Assembly (NCBI RefSeq): GCF_018119395.1
Contig: NZ_JAGPWD010000013.1
Span: 43,735-107,734, forward strand
DNA from: Massilia sp. ZL223
GTDB taxonomy: Bacteria > Pseudomonadota > Gammaproteobacteria > Burkholderiales > Burkholderiaceae_D
Direction of reading: 5' to 3'
DNA: 64,000 bases
Shown: piece by piece, positions 54,250 to 61,882 of the stretch
Numbering within the stretch: position 1 is the first letter of the stretch
Layout of the letters: each line of letters begins with the position of its first letter
Notes under the pieces: model-generated
Told to the model about the DNA's origin: nothing
The model's database searches: none
The model's input: only the letters and a program-made list of their open reading frames with translations
Program-made: the position numbers and the translations under genes

Positions 54250-55271
54250 TCGGCGGTCGCCTCGGCAAACAGCTGGATGTCGATTTCGCCGGCGTCGGCC
54301 AGCGCCTTCACGCTGACCATGATTTCACGGCGGGTCTGTTCGATGCGCGACATCGGGACCGGGCCCGAACGGCGCATCAGGTCTTCGAAGCTCTGCGCCT
54401 GGCGACGCGGCATCGCGGTCAGGATGGCGTCGCGCAGCGCAGGCTCGGCGCCCTTGAGCGCGATCGCCCACTGCTCGAGCGGCACGTCGTCGAGCAGGCG
54501 GGTGATGACCTGTTCGGTCTGGCGCGACAGGATGAAGAAGTCGTACATCGACATCTCGATCTGCGACACCACTTCCGGATCGTGGGCGCGCAGCAGCTCC
54601 ACCATGCCGGCGCGGTTGTCCTGCAGGCGGTTGAGGATCTCGGCCACCTGGCGCACGCCTTCCACGCTGGCGCTCTGGGTGTCGAGCGCCGACAGGCAGC
54701 GGCCGACCAGCTCTTCCAGTTCGTACAGCACGTCGCGGTCGATCTCGTCCAGGCGCGCCATGTTCAGGAGCACCAGTTCGCGGCCGTCGGAAGGCAGGGC
54801 TTCCAGGATTTGGGAAGCCAGCACCGGCGGCAGGAAGGCCAGGAACACGGCCTGCATCTGCACGTGCTCGGAAGCGACGAATTCGGCCAGCCACTTGGGC
54901 GAGGCGTACTGCAGGCGCGCCATCTTGGGACGGATCGCGTCGCCGTAGATCGTGTTCAGCACGCTGTTGGCGATGTCGCTGCCCAGCGCCAGGTCGAGCG
55001 AGCGCTTGAGGTAGCTGCGCGACGCGCCGTGTAGGCCGCTTTGCTGGCGGTAGTCGTCGAAGAAGGTCTGGATCGCCGACTTGACGGCGTCGACCTTGAT
55101 GCCGCTCATGCGCGACATGACCTGGGTCAGCTCCAGCAGTTCGTCGCGCTCGAGGCAGCGCAGGACGGCGGCGGCGCCTTCCTCGCCGATCGACAGCAGC
55201 ACGATGGCGGCCTGTTCGACCGGGGTCAAAACGGTGCTTTCCGCGCCGTCGAAGTTATTCAGTTCGGCCAT
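54246..55271 (-). CDS. fliG: Flagellar motor switch protein FliG
   Basis: Protein of 341 residues. FliG sits on the MS ring and receives torque from MotA. All three domains are recognisable: VLTPVEQAAIVLLSIGEEGA near the start, an ASPKWLAEFVASEHVQMQAV (EHPQ-like) segment in the middle, and the C-terminal torque region (MFDFFILSRQ-like YDFFILSRQTEQVITRLLDD, then LSRRGPVPMSRIEQ-like RRSGPVPMSRIEQTRREIMV). The ATG at 55271 starts inside the end of fliF; a TTG at 55307 is an unlikely alternative. Confidence 0.95.
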   Translation of the reverse strand: MAELNNFDGAESTVLTPVEQAAIVLLSIGEEGAAAVLRCLERDELLELTQVMSRMSGIKVDAVKSAIQTFFDDYRQQSGLHGASRSYLKRSLDLALGSDIANSVLNTIYGDAIRPKMARLQYASPKWLAEFVASEHVQMQAVFLAFLPPVLASQILEALPSDGRELVLLNMARLDEIDRDVLYELEELVGRCLSALDTQSASVEGVRQVAEILNRLQDNRAGMVELLRAHDPEVVSQIEMSMYDFFILSRQTEQVITRLLDDVPLEQWAIALKGAEPALRDAILTAMPRRQAQSFEDLMRRSGPVPMSRIEQTRREIMVSVKALADAGEIDIQLFAEATAE

Positions 55272-56994
55272 GTTTTTTCTGTACCCATTGTTTGACGACT
55301 TCGGCAACGCGCTCAGGCTCTTTGCCGGCGAGGACTTTCAAATGGTCGACCATGACGTCGACGGGCGAACCGGCCGGCGGCAGGTCGTAGTTTTCGAGCA
55401 GCGGGACGACAGCGCCCGGGCCTTTGTCGCCGGCAAGCTGCGGCGCGTTCAGGGCGGGGTTGCCTGCCAATGCAGGCGCGGTGTCGTTGCCCGGCAGTGC
55501 GGCGGCAGCGCCGTTCGGCGCGCCACCCGGCAGGGCAGGGGCGGCAGGGGCCAAGGGCGGCTGTGGCGCCAGGCGCGTGGTCACCGCGCGCAGCAGCGGG
55601 CGGGCCAGCAGGAGATAGGCGAGCAGGGCAGCGATAGCATAGACGGCCCAGCCCGTCATGTCGACCACGTTGTCGCGTTCCTGCCACCATTCCTGCGCGG
55701 CCGGCGCGGCCGGGAATGTCAGGCTTGAAACAGCCAGCACGTCGCCGCGCGCCGCGTCGATACCGAGGCCGCTGCGCAGGATCTTGTCGATGTTGGCCAG
55801 TTCGGCCGGGGTATAGCCGAGCTTCGGGTTGGCCGCGGTCGCGTTGTTCAGCACCACCGCCACCGACAGCTTCTTGAGGCGGCCGCGCGAGCGCTTGATC
55901 TGGGTGATCGCGCGGTCGTAGGCGTACTGGCGGGTGGTGGCGTTCTTGCGCGCGCTGCCGTCGTCCTGCTTGGCGGCGGCGGCGGCCGCGGCGGCCGGAT
56001 CGGCGGCCTGGCCTTCCGGCGCGGCTTCGGCCGGCTGCGGCGGACGGTTCGACAGGGTGCCCGGCACGCCCAGGGCCATGCGGTTGCGCTCCATCTCTTC
56101 GCGCATCGCTTCGCTGGTGACCTTCGGCGCCTCGCCGTATTTTTCCTGGGTCTCTTCGACCTTGTCGTTGTCGACGTCGGCGGTGACGCTGAGCTTGAAG
56201 TTGTTGGCGCCCAGCACTGGGGCCAGCAGTTCGTTGACGTTGGTGCGCACCTCGTCGGTGTAGCGCTTGGATGCGCTGTCGCCCTGGACCGCGCCCTCGA
56301 AGCCGTCGCTCAGGTCGACGCGCGAGGACAGGTAGTTGCCGGCCTGGTCGACCAGCGACACACGAGTCGGCGCCAGGTTGGCGACGCTGCTCGAGACCAT
56401 GTTGACGATGGCCGCGATCTGCTCGTTCGACAGGCTGCGGCCGGGTTTCAGCGCCACCACGACCGAGGCCGAGGACTGGTCGCCCGCGCCGGTGACGAAG
56501 GCGCTGGTCTTGGCGATCGCCAGGTGCACGCGCGCCGAGGCGATGGCGTCCATGGTCAGGATGCTCTGCGCCAGCTCGCCTTCCAGGCCGCGGCGGAAGC
56601 GCACGTCCTGCACGAACTGCGACACGCCCAGCGGATCGTTCTTGTCCATCAGTTCCAGGCCGGACGGCAGCTGGGCGGTCACGCCCTTGGCGGCCAGCAG
56701 CATGCGCACCTTGCCCAGCTCGCCGGACGGGACCATCACCTGGCCGCTTTCCGGATGCACCCGGTAGGGAATCTGCTCGGCTTCGAGCACGCTCATCATG
56801 TCGCTCGCGGAAACCTTCTCGCGGGCGCCGAAGACCGGCTTGTAGCTAGCCTGGTCTTGCCACAGGAACATCATGACGGCGGCCGTGATGGCCACAGCCA
56901 GGCCCAGCAGCAGGGACAGGTTGTTGCGCAGCGCCGGCGGCAGCGCGGGAACCGCGAGCTTGCCGCCGATAGCGGACTTGAGGGTAGAGATCAC
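55255..56994 (-). CDS. fliF: Flagellar MS-ring protein FliF
   Basis: Protein of 579 residues. FliF forms the membrane ring on which the basal body is built. Two membrane segments are visible, LALSLLLGLAVAITAAVMMF-like at about 28-48 and VVDMTGWAVYAIAALLAYLL near 445-465. Between them is the YscJ-like domain (PFSGFLLGL-type QIPYRVHPESGQVMVPSGEL and LEGELAQSILTMDAIASARV). The cytoplasmic tail binds FliG. It follows fliE by 26 bases and overlaps fliG. Confidence 0.95.
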   Translation of the reverse strand: MISTLKSAIGGKLAVPALPPALRNNLSLLLGLAVAITAAVMMFLWQDQASYKPVFGAREKVSASDMMSVLEAEQIPYRVHPESGQVMVPSGELGKVRMLLAAKGVTAQLPSGLELMDKNDPLGVSQFVQDVRFRRGLEGELAQSILTMDAIASARVHLAIAKTSAFVTGAGDQSSASVVVALKPGRSLSNEQIAAIVNMVSSSVANLAPTRVSLVDQAGNYLSSRVDLSDGFEGAVQGDSASKRYTDEVRTNVNELLAPVLGANNFKLSVTADVDNDKVEETQEKYGEAPKVTSEAMREEMERNRMALGVPGTLSNRPPQPAEAAPEGQAADPAAAAAAAAKQDDGSARKNATTRQYAYDRAITQIKRSRGRLKKLSVAVVLNNATAANPKLGYTPAELANIDKILRSGLGIDAARGDVLAVSSLTFPAAPAAQEWWQERDNVVDMTGWAVYAIAALLAYLLLARPLLRAVTTRLAPQPPLAPAAPALPGGAPNGAAAALPGNDTAPALAGNPALNAPQLAGDKGPGAVVPLLENYDLPPAGSPVDVMVDHLKVLAGKEPERVAEVVKQWVQKKHGRTE

Positions 56995-57020
56995 TGGAAC
57001 GTCTCGTTAAGGAAAAAAGA

Positions 57021-57380
57021 TCAGACCGGGAGCTTGAGCAGTTCGTCGACTGCGCCCATCACTTTGTTGCGGACCTGCATCAGCATCGAGAAGGACAGGC
57101 TGGCCTGCTGGGACGCCAGCATCGCGCCTACCAGGTCGTCGCTCTTGCCGGCATCGACGGCCGCCATGCGCTCGCCTGCGGCGCGGTCTTCGGCGTCGAC
57201 GCCGGCGATGGCGTCCTTCATGGTCTGAGCAAACGAGAAGCTGCCTTGCGAATTGTTAAATGCACCCTGGGCCGAGAAGTCGGCGGCAGGCTGGATCGCG
57301 AGACGGTTGGCTTCATTGGTCAGTTGTGCAAGGTCGGCTTTGATCAAGCCGGCGAGTTCGGTAGCCATTTGGGTTCCCAT
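57021..57380 (-). CDS. fliE: Flagellar hook-basal body adaptor protein FliE
   Basis: Protein of 119 residues (115 if the ATG at 57368 is used; a GGGA site precedes that one). FliE joins the MS ring to the rod. The C-terminal half has the family pattern: LVGAMLASQQASLSFSMLMQ followed by VRNKVMGAVDELLKLPV. It is the first gene of the minus-strand run that continues to the glucosaminidase gene at 43842. Confidence 0.92.
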   Translation of the reverse strand: MGTQMATELAGLIKADLAQLTNEANRLAIQPAADFSAQGAFNNSQGSFSFAQTMKDAIAGVDAEDRAAGERMAAVDAGKSDDLVGAMLASQQASLSFSMLMQVRNKVMGAVDELLKLPV

Positions 57381-57687
57381 GCAGTTTCTGTGTTGTTTGA
57401 CGACGACAAAATGTGACTTATTTTGTTGTCCCGCAGCCTCGAAGAGGGCCTGAATTGTTAAATCTTGATCTACGAACGCCCGTTTGTTTCTGCCCCTCTC
57501 ACGCTGTATTTACCTCTGTGCGTAGAGGAGAGGGCCCTTGTTGCTGCGATGCGATGAAGAGATCTTACCGTAGGGCAAGTAGGAAATCAAAGGAGAATCT
57601 CAAAGTGTCGTACGCAAATATCCCTGTATAATAGTTGCTTGTGGGAATGAAAAAACGTCATTTCTCGTTACTTCGTAACAATTACAT
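57381..57687. promoter_or_regulatory. Divergent fliE / fliM promoter region
   Basis: About 307 bases, markedly richer in A+T than the genes. On the plus strand a perfect TATAAT at 57627-57632 lies 55 bases before the fliM ATG, but no good -35 box is seen, which would suit an activator-dependent promoter. On the minus strand I could not identify a clear promoter for fliE. No sigma-54 or sigma-28 consensus is apparent. Lateral flagellar loci of Vibrio and E. coli have the regulator gene lafK in the corresponding place; nothing of that kind is here. Confidence 0.45.
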
Positions 57688-58557
57688 ATGCCGATCAATC
57701 CACCCGACCGTTCGCGAGACTATCAAGTGATCGATCCGGCCCTGCTGGGCCGGCCCGTGCATTTGTTGCCGACCTTCGCCGCCCGCCTGTTCGAATCGCT
57801 GGGCGAAGCCATGGCCTCGCCGGCCGGGCGCCGCTATTGGGGCGCTTACCGTCTTATTGAACTCAAGTTCGAGCGCGCCCCTGAACAGGCAGGCCTGCGC
57901 TGGCAAGGCGTGGCGGGGCGCTTCGGCGTCGCCGCCGTCGCCTTCGAGCGCTTCCTGCTGCTGGGCTTGCTGGAAGGGCGCTACGCCCGCCGCGCGCCCA
58001 ACCAGGCGGGCCAGCGCGACCTGGCCAATGAAAGAGTCACCGCCACCGAGGAACGCCTGGCGGCGACCCTGACCCAGCAGCTGGCCGCGCTGCTCGACGC
58101 CCGCGTGGCCGAGGGCATGGCGGCGGTGGGCGCCCCGGTGCCGGCCGAGACCCCGCCGGGCCAGGTCGGCACGGCCGCCGCGCCGGGCAAGGCCGGCTGG
58201 GTGATCCGGGTGGCGCTGCGCGCCCCCCAGGCCGAGCAGGACAGCCTGCTGTGGATCGGTCTCGACCAGCAACTGATGGGCCATGTCCTTCAGGGGCTGA
58301 TGGCGGAGAAGGGCAGTACGCGCAGTACGCGCGGCGCCCAGGAGCCGCTGGCCGCGAGCCTGCACGTCAAGCTCGACGGCCGTCTTGTCAGCAAGGAGAT
58401 CACGCTCGCGGCGCTGTTCGACCTCCAGGTCGGCGACGTGATCTCCGTGTCGGTCGGGCGCGCCGACGTGCTGCTGGATGAATCGCGCCTGTTCACGGCC
58501 GCCGTGGCCGAACACAAAGGGAAGTTGTGTTTAACCTCTTTTGAAGATGCCGAATAA
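57688..58557 (+). CDS. fliM: Divergent FliM-type motor switch protein (LfiM-like)
   Basis: Protein of 289 residues, shorter than typical FliM (about 330). Residues about 20-200 are a FliM-like middle domain, only weakly conserved; about 210-285 are a SpoA C-terminal domain (LHVKLDGRLVSKEITLAALF, DLQVGDVISVSVGRADVLLD). The N-terminus (PINPPDRSRDYQVIDPALLG) lacks the LSQ-EIDALL motif through which FliM binds phosphorylated CheY. This resembles LfiM of lateral flagella and the HrcQ/SctQ group of injectisomes; the surrounding flagellar genes make the flagellar assignment sure. It is directly followed by fliN with no gap. Confidence 0.85.
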   Translation: MPINPPDRSRDYQVIDPALLGRPVHLLPTFAARLFESLGEAMASPAGRRYWGAYRLIELKFERAPEQAGLRWQGVAGRFGVAAVAFERFLLLGLLEGRYARRAPNQAGQRDLANERVTATEERLAATLTQQLAALLDARVAEGMAAVGAPVPAETPPGQVGTAAAPGKAGWVIRVALRAPQAEQDSLLWIGLDQQLMGHVLQGLMAEKGSTRSTRGAQEPLAASLHVKLDGRLVSKEITLAALFDLQVGDVISVSVGRADVLLDESRLFTAAVAEHKGKLCLTSFEDAE

Positions 58558-58917
58558 ATGGATATGAATCTCAACGAGCAACTGGCTGGCGCGGACCTCA
58601 TCATCGACGACCTCGACGGCGTCGAAGCCGCCACCGCCGCCGCCGGCAAGAAGGCCGGCCGCCAGCTGCCGCAGATGATGCGGCGCATCCCGGTCACCCT
58701 GACCCTGGAAGTGGGCTCGGCCCGCGTCTCGCTGCAGGAACTGATGGCCATCGGCCCGTCCTCGGTGGTCCCGCTCGACGCCCTGGCCGGCGAGCCGCTG
58801 GTCATCAAGGTGAACGGCACTGCGATCGGCCGCGCCGAAGTCGTGGTGGCCGGCGAACAGTATGGCCTCAAGGTCGTCGATCTCGACGGCCTGAACCTGG
58901 ACCTGCTGGCGTCATGA
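58558..58917 (+). CDS. fliN: Flagellar motor switch protein FliN
   Basis: Protein of 119 residues. It is mostly one SpoA domain (RRIPVTLTLEVGSARVSLQE, LMAIGPSSVVPLDALAGEPL, then VNGTAIGRAEVVVAGEQYGL), preceded by about 45 variable acidic residues. It forms the lower C ring with FliM and docks FliH. The ATG comes immediately after the fliM stop, and its stop overlaps the fliP start by four bases. Confidence 0.94.
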   Translation: MDMNLNEQLAGADLIIDDLDGVEAATAAAGKKAGRQLPQMMRRIPVTLTLEVGSARVSLQELMAIGPSSVVPLDALAGEPLVIKVNGTAIGRAEVVVAGEQYGLKVVDLDGLNLDLLAS

Positions 58918-59678
58918 TGGGTGTCTCCCGCGGCGCATGGCTGCGCCGCGCCGCTCCCCTTGCGGGGGCGTTGCTGCTGATCGCCCTGCCTGTCGCGGCC
59001 CAGCAGCAGGACGTGCTGCCCGGGGTGATTCCCGGCTCCAGCCAGGGGATGACGGTCAAGTCGCAGATCCTGGTGCTCATGACCCTGCTCGGGCTGCTGC
59101 CCGTCATGGTCATGATGATGACGAGCTTCACCCGCTTCGTGATCATCCTGTCGCTGCTGCGCCAGGCCCTCGGCCTGCAGCAGGGCCTGCCGAACCGCAT
59201 CATCACCGGCATCGCGCTGATCCTCACCCTGTTGGTGATGCGCCCGGTGGGCGAAGCCGTGTGGCGCGACGCCTTCCTGCCCTACGACAAGGACAAGATC
59301 GGCCTGGAGCAGGCCCTGAAGATCGCCGAAGTGCCGGTCTCGCGCTTCATGCTGGCCCAGACCAGCAAGACCTCGCTGGCCCAGGTCGCGCGCCTGGCGG
59401 GCGAGCCGGCCAACCTGGCCCCGGAGCAGCGCGGCTTCACCGTGAAACTGGCGGCCTTCGTGCTGTCCGAGCTGAAGACCGCGTTCCAGATCGGCGCGAT
59501 GCTCTTCATTCCCTTCCTGATCATCGACCTGGTGGTGTCGTCGGTGCTGATGGCGATGGGCATGATGATGCTGTCGCCCCTGGTGATTTCGCTGCCCTTC
59601 AAGCTGCTGCTGTTCGTGCTGGTCGATGGCTGGACCCTGACCGTGAATACCCTGGTCGGCAGCATCCACGGCTATTAG
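58914..59678 (+). CDS. fliP: Flagellar export gate protein FliP
   Basis: Protein of 254 residues with a cleavable signal peptide (to about residue 28, PVAAQ), a known peculiarity of FliP, and four further membrane segments. It forms the export channel with FliQ and FliR. Diagnostic stretches are MTSFTRFVIILSLLRQALGL and PLVISLPFKLLLFVLVDGWT. The starts and stops of fliN and fliP overlap. Confidence 0.97.
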   Translation: MMGVSRGAWLRRAAPLAGALLLIALPVAAQQQDVLPGVIPGSSQGMTVKSQILVLMTLLGLLPVMVMMMTSFTRFVIILSLLRQALGLQQGLPNRIITGIALILTLLVMRPVGEAVWRDAFLPYDKDKIGLEQALKIAEVPVSRFMLAQTSKTSLAQVARLAGEPANLAPEQRGFTVKLAAFVLSELKTAFQIGAMLFIPFLIIDLVVSSVLMAMGMMMLSPLVISLPFKLLLFVLVDGWTLTVNTLVGSIHGY

Positions 59679-59697
59679 AGATAGAGAGAATCTTCGC

Positions 59698-59967
59698 ATG
59701 AGTCCCGATATCGCTGTCGACCTGGTGGTCGAAGCCCTGCAACTCGTGATGCTGCTGGTGATGGTCCTGGTGATCCCGGGCCTGCTCATGGGCCTGGTGG
59801 TGGCGCTGGTGCAGGCCGCCACCCAGATCAACGAGCAGACCCTGAGCTTCCTGCCGCGCCTGCTGGTGACCCTGCTGGCCCTGATCCTGGCCGGCCACTG
59901 GATGACGACCACCCTGATGGATTACTGCATCTCGGTATTCCAGCGCGCCGCCACCCTGGTAACCTGA
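59698..59967 (+). CDS. fliQ: Flagellar export gate protein FliQ
   Basis: Protein of 89 residues with two membrane helices, the standard FliQ size. It builds the gate with FliP and FliR. The family motif is GLVVALVQAATQINEQTLSF, followed by LPRLLVTLLALILAGHWMTT. A GAGAGAA ribosome site precedes the ATG; it starts 19 bases after fliP. Confidence 0.96.
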   Translation: MSPDIAVDLVVEALQLVMLLVMVLVIPGLLMGLVVALVQAATQINEQTLSFLPRLLVTLLALILAGHWMTTTLMDYCISVFQRAATLVT

Positions 59968-59973
59968 ACCCCG

Positions 59974-60753
59974 ATGGAACTGGTCAGCTTCCTGCTGCCC
60001 CTGCTCGGCGCCCTGTGGTGGCCCTTCGCCCGCATCATGGCGATGATGGCCACCGCCCCGGTGCTGGGCGAAGCCACGGTGCCGATGCCGGTCAAGGCCC
60101 TGCTGTCGGTGGTGCTGGCCTTCCTGATGCTGCCAATTACCAAGGGCGGGGCCATGCCGGATCCGTTCTCGCTGGCGGGCGTGGTGGCCATGTTCGAGCA
60201 GGCCGTGATCGGCGGCGTGATCGGCCTGGCCCTGCAGTTCGCGATGGCCGTGATCTCGATGCTGGGCTTCCTGGCCTCGAGCCAGATCGGCTTCTCGATG
60301 GCGCAGATGAACGATCCGGTCAACGGCGCCGTGTCCGACGTGGTGTCCGGCCTGATGGCCCTGGTGGCGATGCTGGTGTTCTTCGCCATCGACGGCCACC
60401 TGATCCTGATGACGGTGCTGGCCCAGAGCTTCAAGGCCTGGCCGGTGGGCGGCGGCTGGGGACCGATGCTGCTGGAATCGGTGGCCCTGAACCTGGGCTG
60501 GGTGTTCGCGGCGGCGATCCTGCTGGCCCTGCCGATCGTGTTCTCGACCATGGTGGTGCAGGTCGGCTTCGGCTTCCTGAACCGCGTGGCGCCCAGCTTG
60601 AATTTGTTTTCGCTGGGCTTCTCGCTGGTGACCATCTTCGGCCTGCTGATGCTGGTGCAGCTGGTGCGCTTCATCCCCGACCATTACGTTTCCATGACCA
60701 ACCAGGTGCTCGAGATGCTCGGCGAGCAGATGAGGATTGCCCATGGCCGATAG
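59974..60753 (+). CDS. fliR: Flagellar export gate protein FliR
   Basis: Protein of 259 residues with about six membrane segments. It contributes to the core of the FliPQR channel. Typical stretches include MMATAPVLGEATVPMPVKAL and LGFGFLNRVAPSLN-type VQVGFGFLNRVAPSLNLFSL with GFSLVTIFGLLML. It lies six bases after fliQ and overlaps flhB by 11 bases. Confidence 0.95.
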   Translation: MELVSFLLPLLGALWWPFARIMAMMATAPVLGEATVPMPVKALLSVVLAFLMLPITKGGAMPDPFSLAGVVAMFEQAVIGGVIGLALQFAMAVISMLGFLASSQIGFSMAQMNDPVNGAVSDVVSGLMALVAMLVFFAIDGHLILMTVLAQSFKAWPVGGGWGPMLLESVALNLGWVFAAAILLALPIVFSTMVVQVGFGFLNRVAPSLNLFSLGFSLVTIFGLLMLVQLVRFIPDHYVSMTNQVLEMLGEQMRIAHGR

Positions 60754-61882
60754 CGGCACCGGCGGCGACAAGACAGAAAAGCCGTCACAGCAAAAGCTGA
60801 AGAAGGCGCGCGAGGAAGGGCAGGTCGTCCGCTCGCGCGACCTGTCGACCGCGGTCGGCATCCTGATCAGCCTCAAGCTGCTGTCGATGCTGCTGCCGGG
60901 CTATGTGGATGACTTCCGCGGCCTGTTCCGGCTGGTCTACGCCCCGCTGGGCGAGACCGGTGCGGTCGAGAATGCGATGTCGGTGGTGTTCAGCGGCGCG
61001 CTGCTGCTGCTGGTGAAGATGGTGCTGCCCCTGGCCGCGGTGCCGGTGGCGATCATGGTGGCCAGCGTGGTGCCGGGCGGCCTGATGGTTTCGAGCAAGA
61101 ACCTGGCGCCGCGCTTCGACCGCCTGAGCCCCATGAAGAACCTGGGCAACCTGTTCACGCAGAAGCACTGGATCGGCTTCGCGACCTCGGCGGCGAAAGC
61201 GGTGGCCCTGGGCCTGGTGCTGTGGTACGTGAGCCGGGCCGGCATGAAGGCCTATCTCGAGCTGCAGCGCATGCCGCTGGGCGACGCCATGCTGCACGGC
61301 AGCGGCATGATGTTCGACGCGCTGATGGCCCTGGTGGCGGTGTTCCTGGTGTTCGCCCTGATCGACGTGCCGGTCCAGTATTTCCTGTTCATGCGCAACC
61401 AGCGCATGAGCAAGCAGGAAGTGAAGGAAGAGCACAAGAGCAGCGAGGGCAAGCCCGAGGTGAAGCAGCGCATCCGCCAGCTGCAGCACCAGATGGCGCG
61501 CCGCAGCGTGCGCAAGACGGTGCCGACGGCGGACGTGGTGATCGTCAACCCGGAACACTATGCGGTCGCGCTGAAGTACGACACCAGCCGCGCCGAAGCC
61601 CCCTTCGTGGTGGCCAAGGGCGTGGACGAGATGGCGCTGTACATCAAGCAGATCGCGCGCGAGCACAGGATCGAGACGCTCGAGCTGCCGCCGCTGGCGC
61701 GCGCGATCTACAACACCAGCCAGGTCCAGCAGCAGATTCCCGCCCAGCTGTACCAGGCGGTGTCGCAGGTCCTGAATTACGTCCTACAACTGAATGCGTT
61801 CCGTGCAGGCCGGCGCCCCGCGCCCCCACGGTTCCCCAACGAGGTGGCCGTGCCATCTCACCTGAGTGAGGTTTCCGCATGA
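60743..61882 (+). CDS. flhB: Flagellar export switch protein FlhB
   Basis: Protein of 379 residues. It has an N-terminal basic segment (EKPSQQKLKKAREEGQVVRS), four membrane helices, and a cytoplasmic domain that in the family cleaves itself at N/PTH. Here the site reads N269-P270-E271-H272: the Asn-Pro bond used for cleavage is present but Thr is replaced by Glu. FliK acts on this domain to switch export from hook to filament proteins. The ATG at 60743 has a GAGG site 7 bases upstream; it overlaps fliR. The stop overlaps flhA by four bases. Confidence 0.95.
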   Translation: MADSGTGGDKTEKPSQQKLKKAREEGQVVRSRDLSTAVGILISLKLLSMLLPGYVDDFRGLFRLVYAPLGETGAVENAMSVVFSGALLLLVKMVLPLAAVPVAIMVASVVPGGLMVSSKNLAPRFDRLSPMKNLGNLFTQKHWIGFATSAAKAVALGLVLWYVSRAGMKAYLELQRMPLGDAMLHGSGMMFDALMALVAVFLVFALIDVPVQYFLFMRNQRMSKQEVKEEHKSSEGKPEVKQRIRQLQHQMARRSVRKTVPTADVVIVNPEHYAVALKYDTSRAEAPFVVAKGVDEMALYIKQIAREHRIETLELPPLARAIYNTSQVQQQIPAQLYQAVSQVLNYVLQLNAFRAGRRPAPPRFPNEVAVPSHLSEVSA

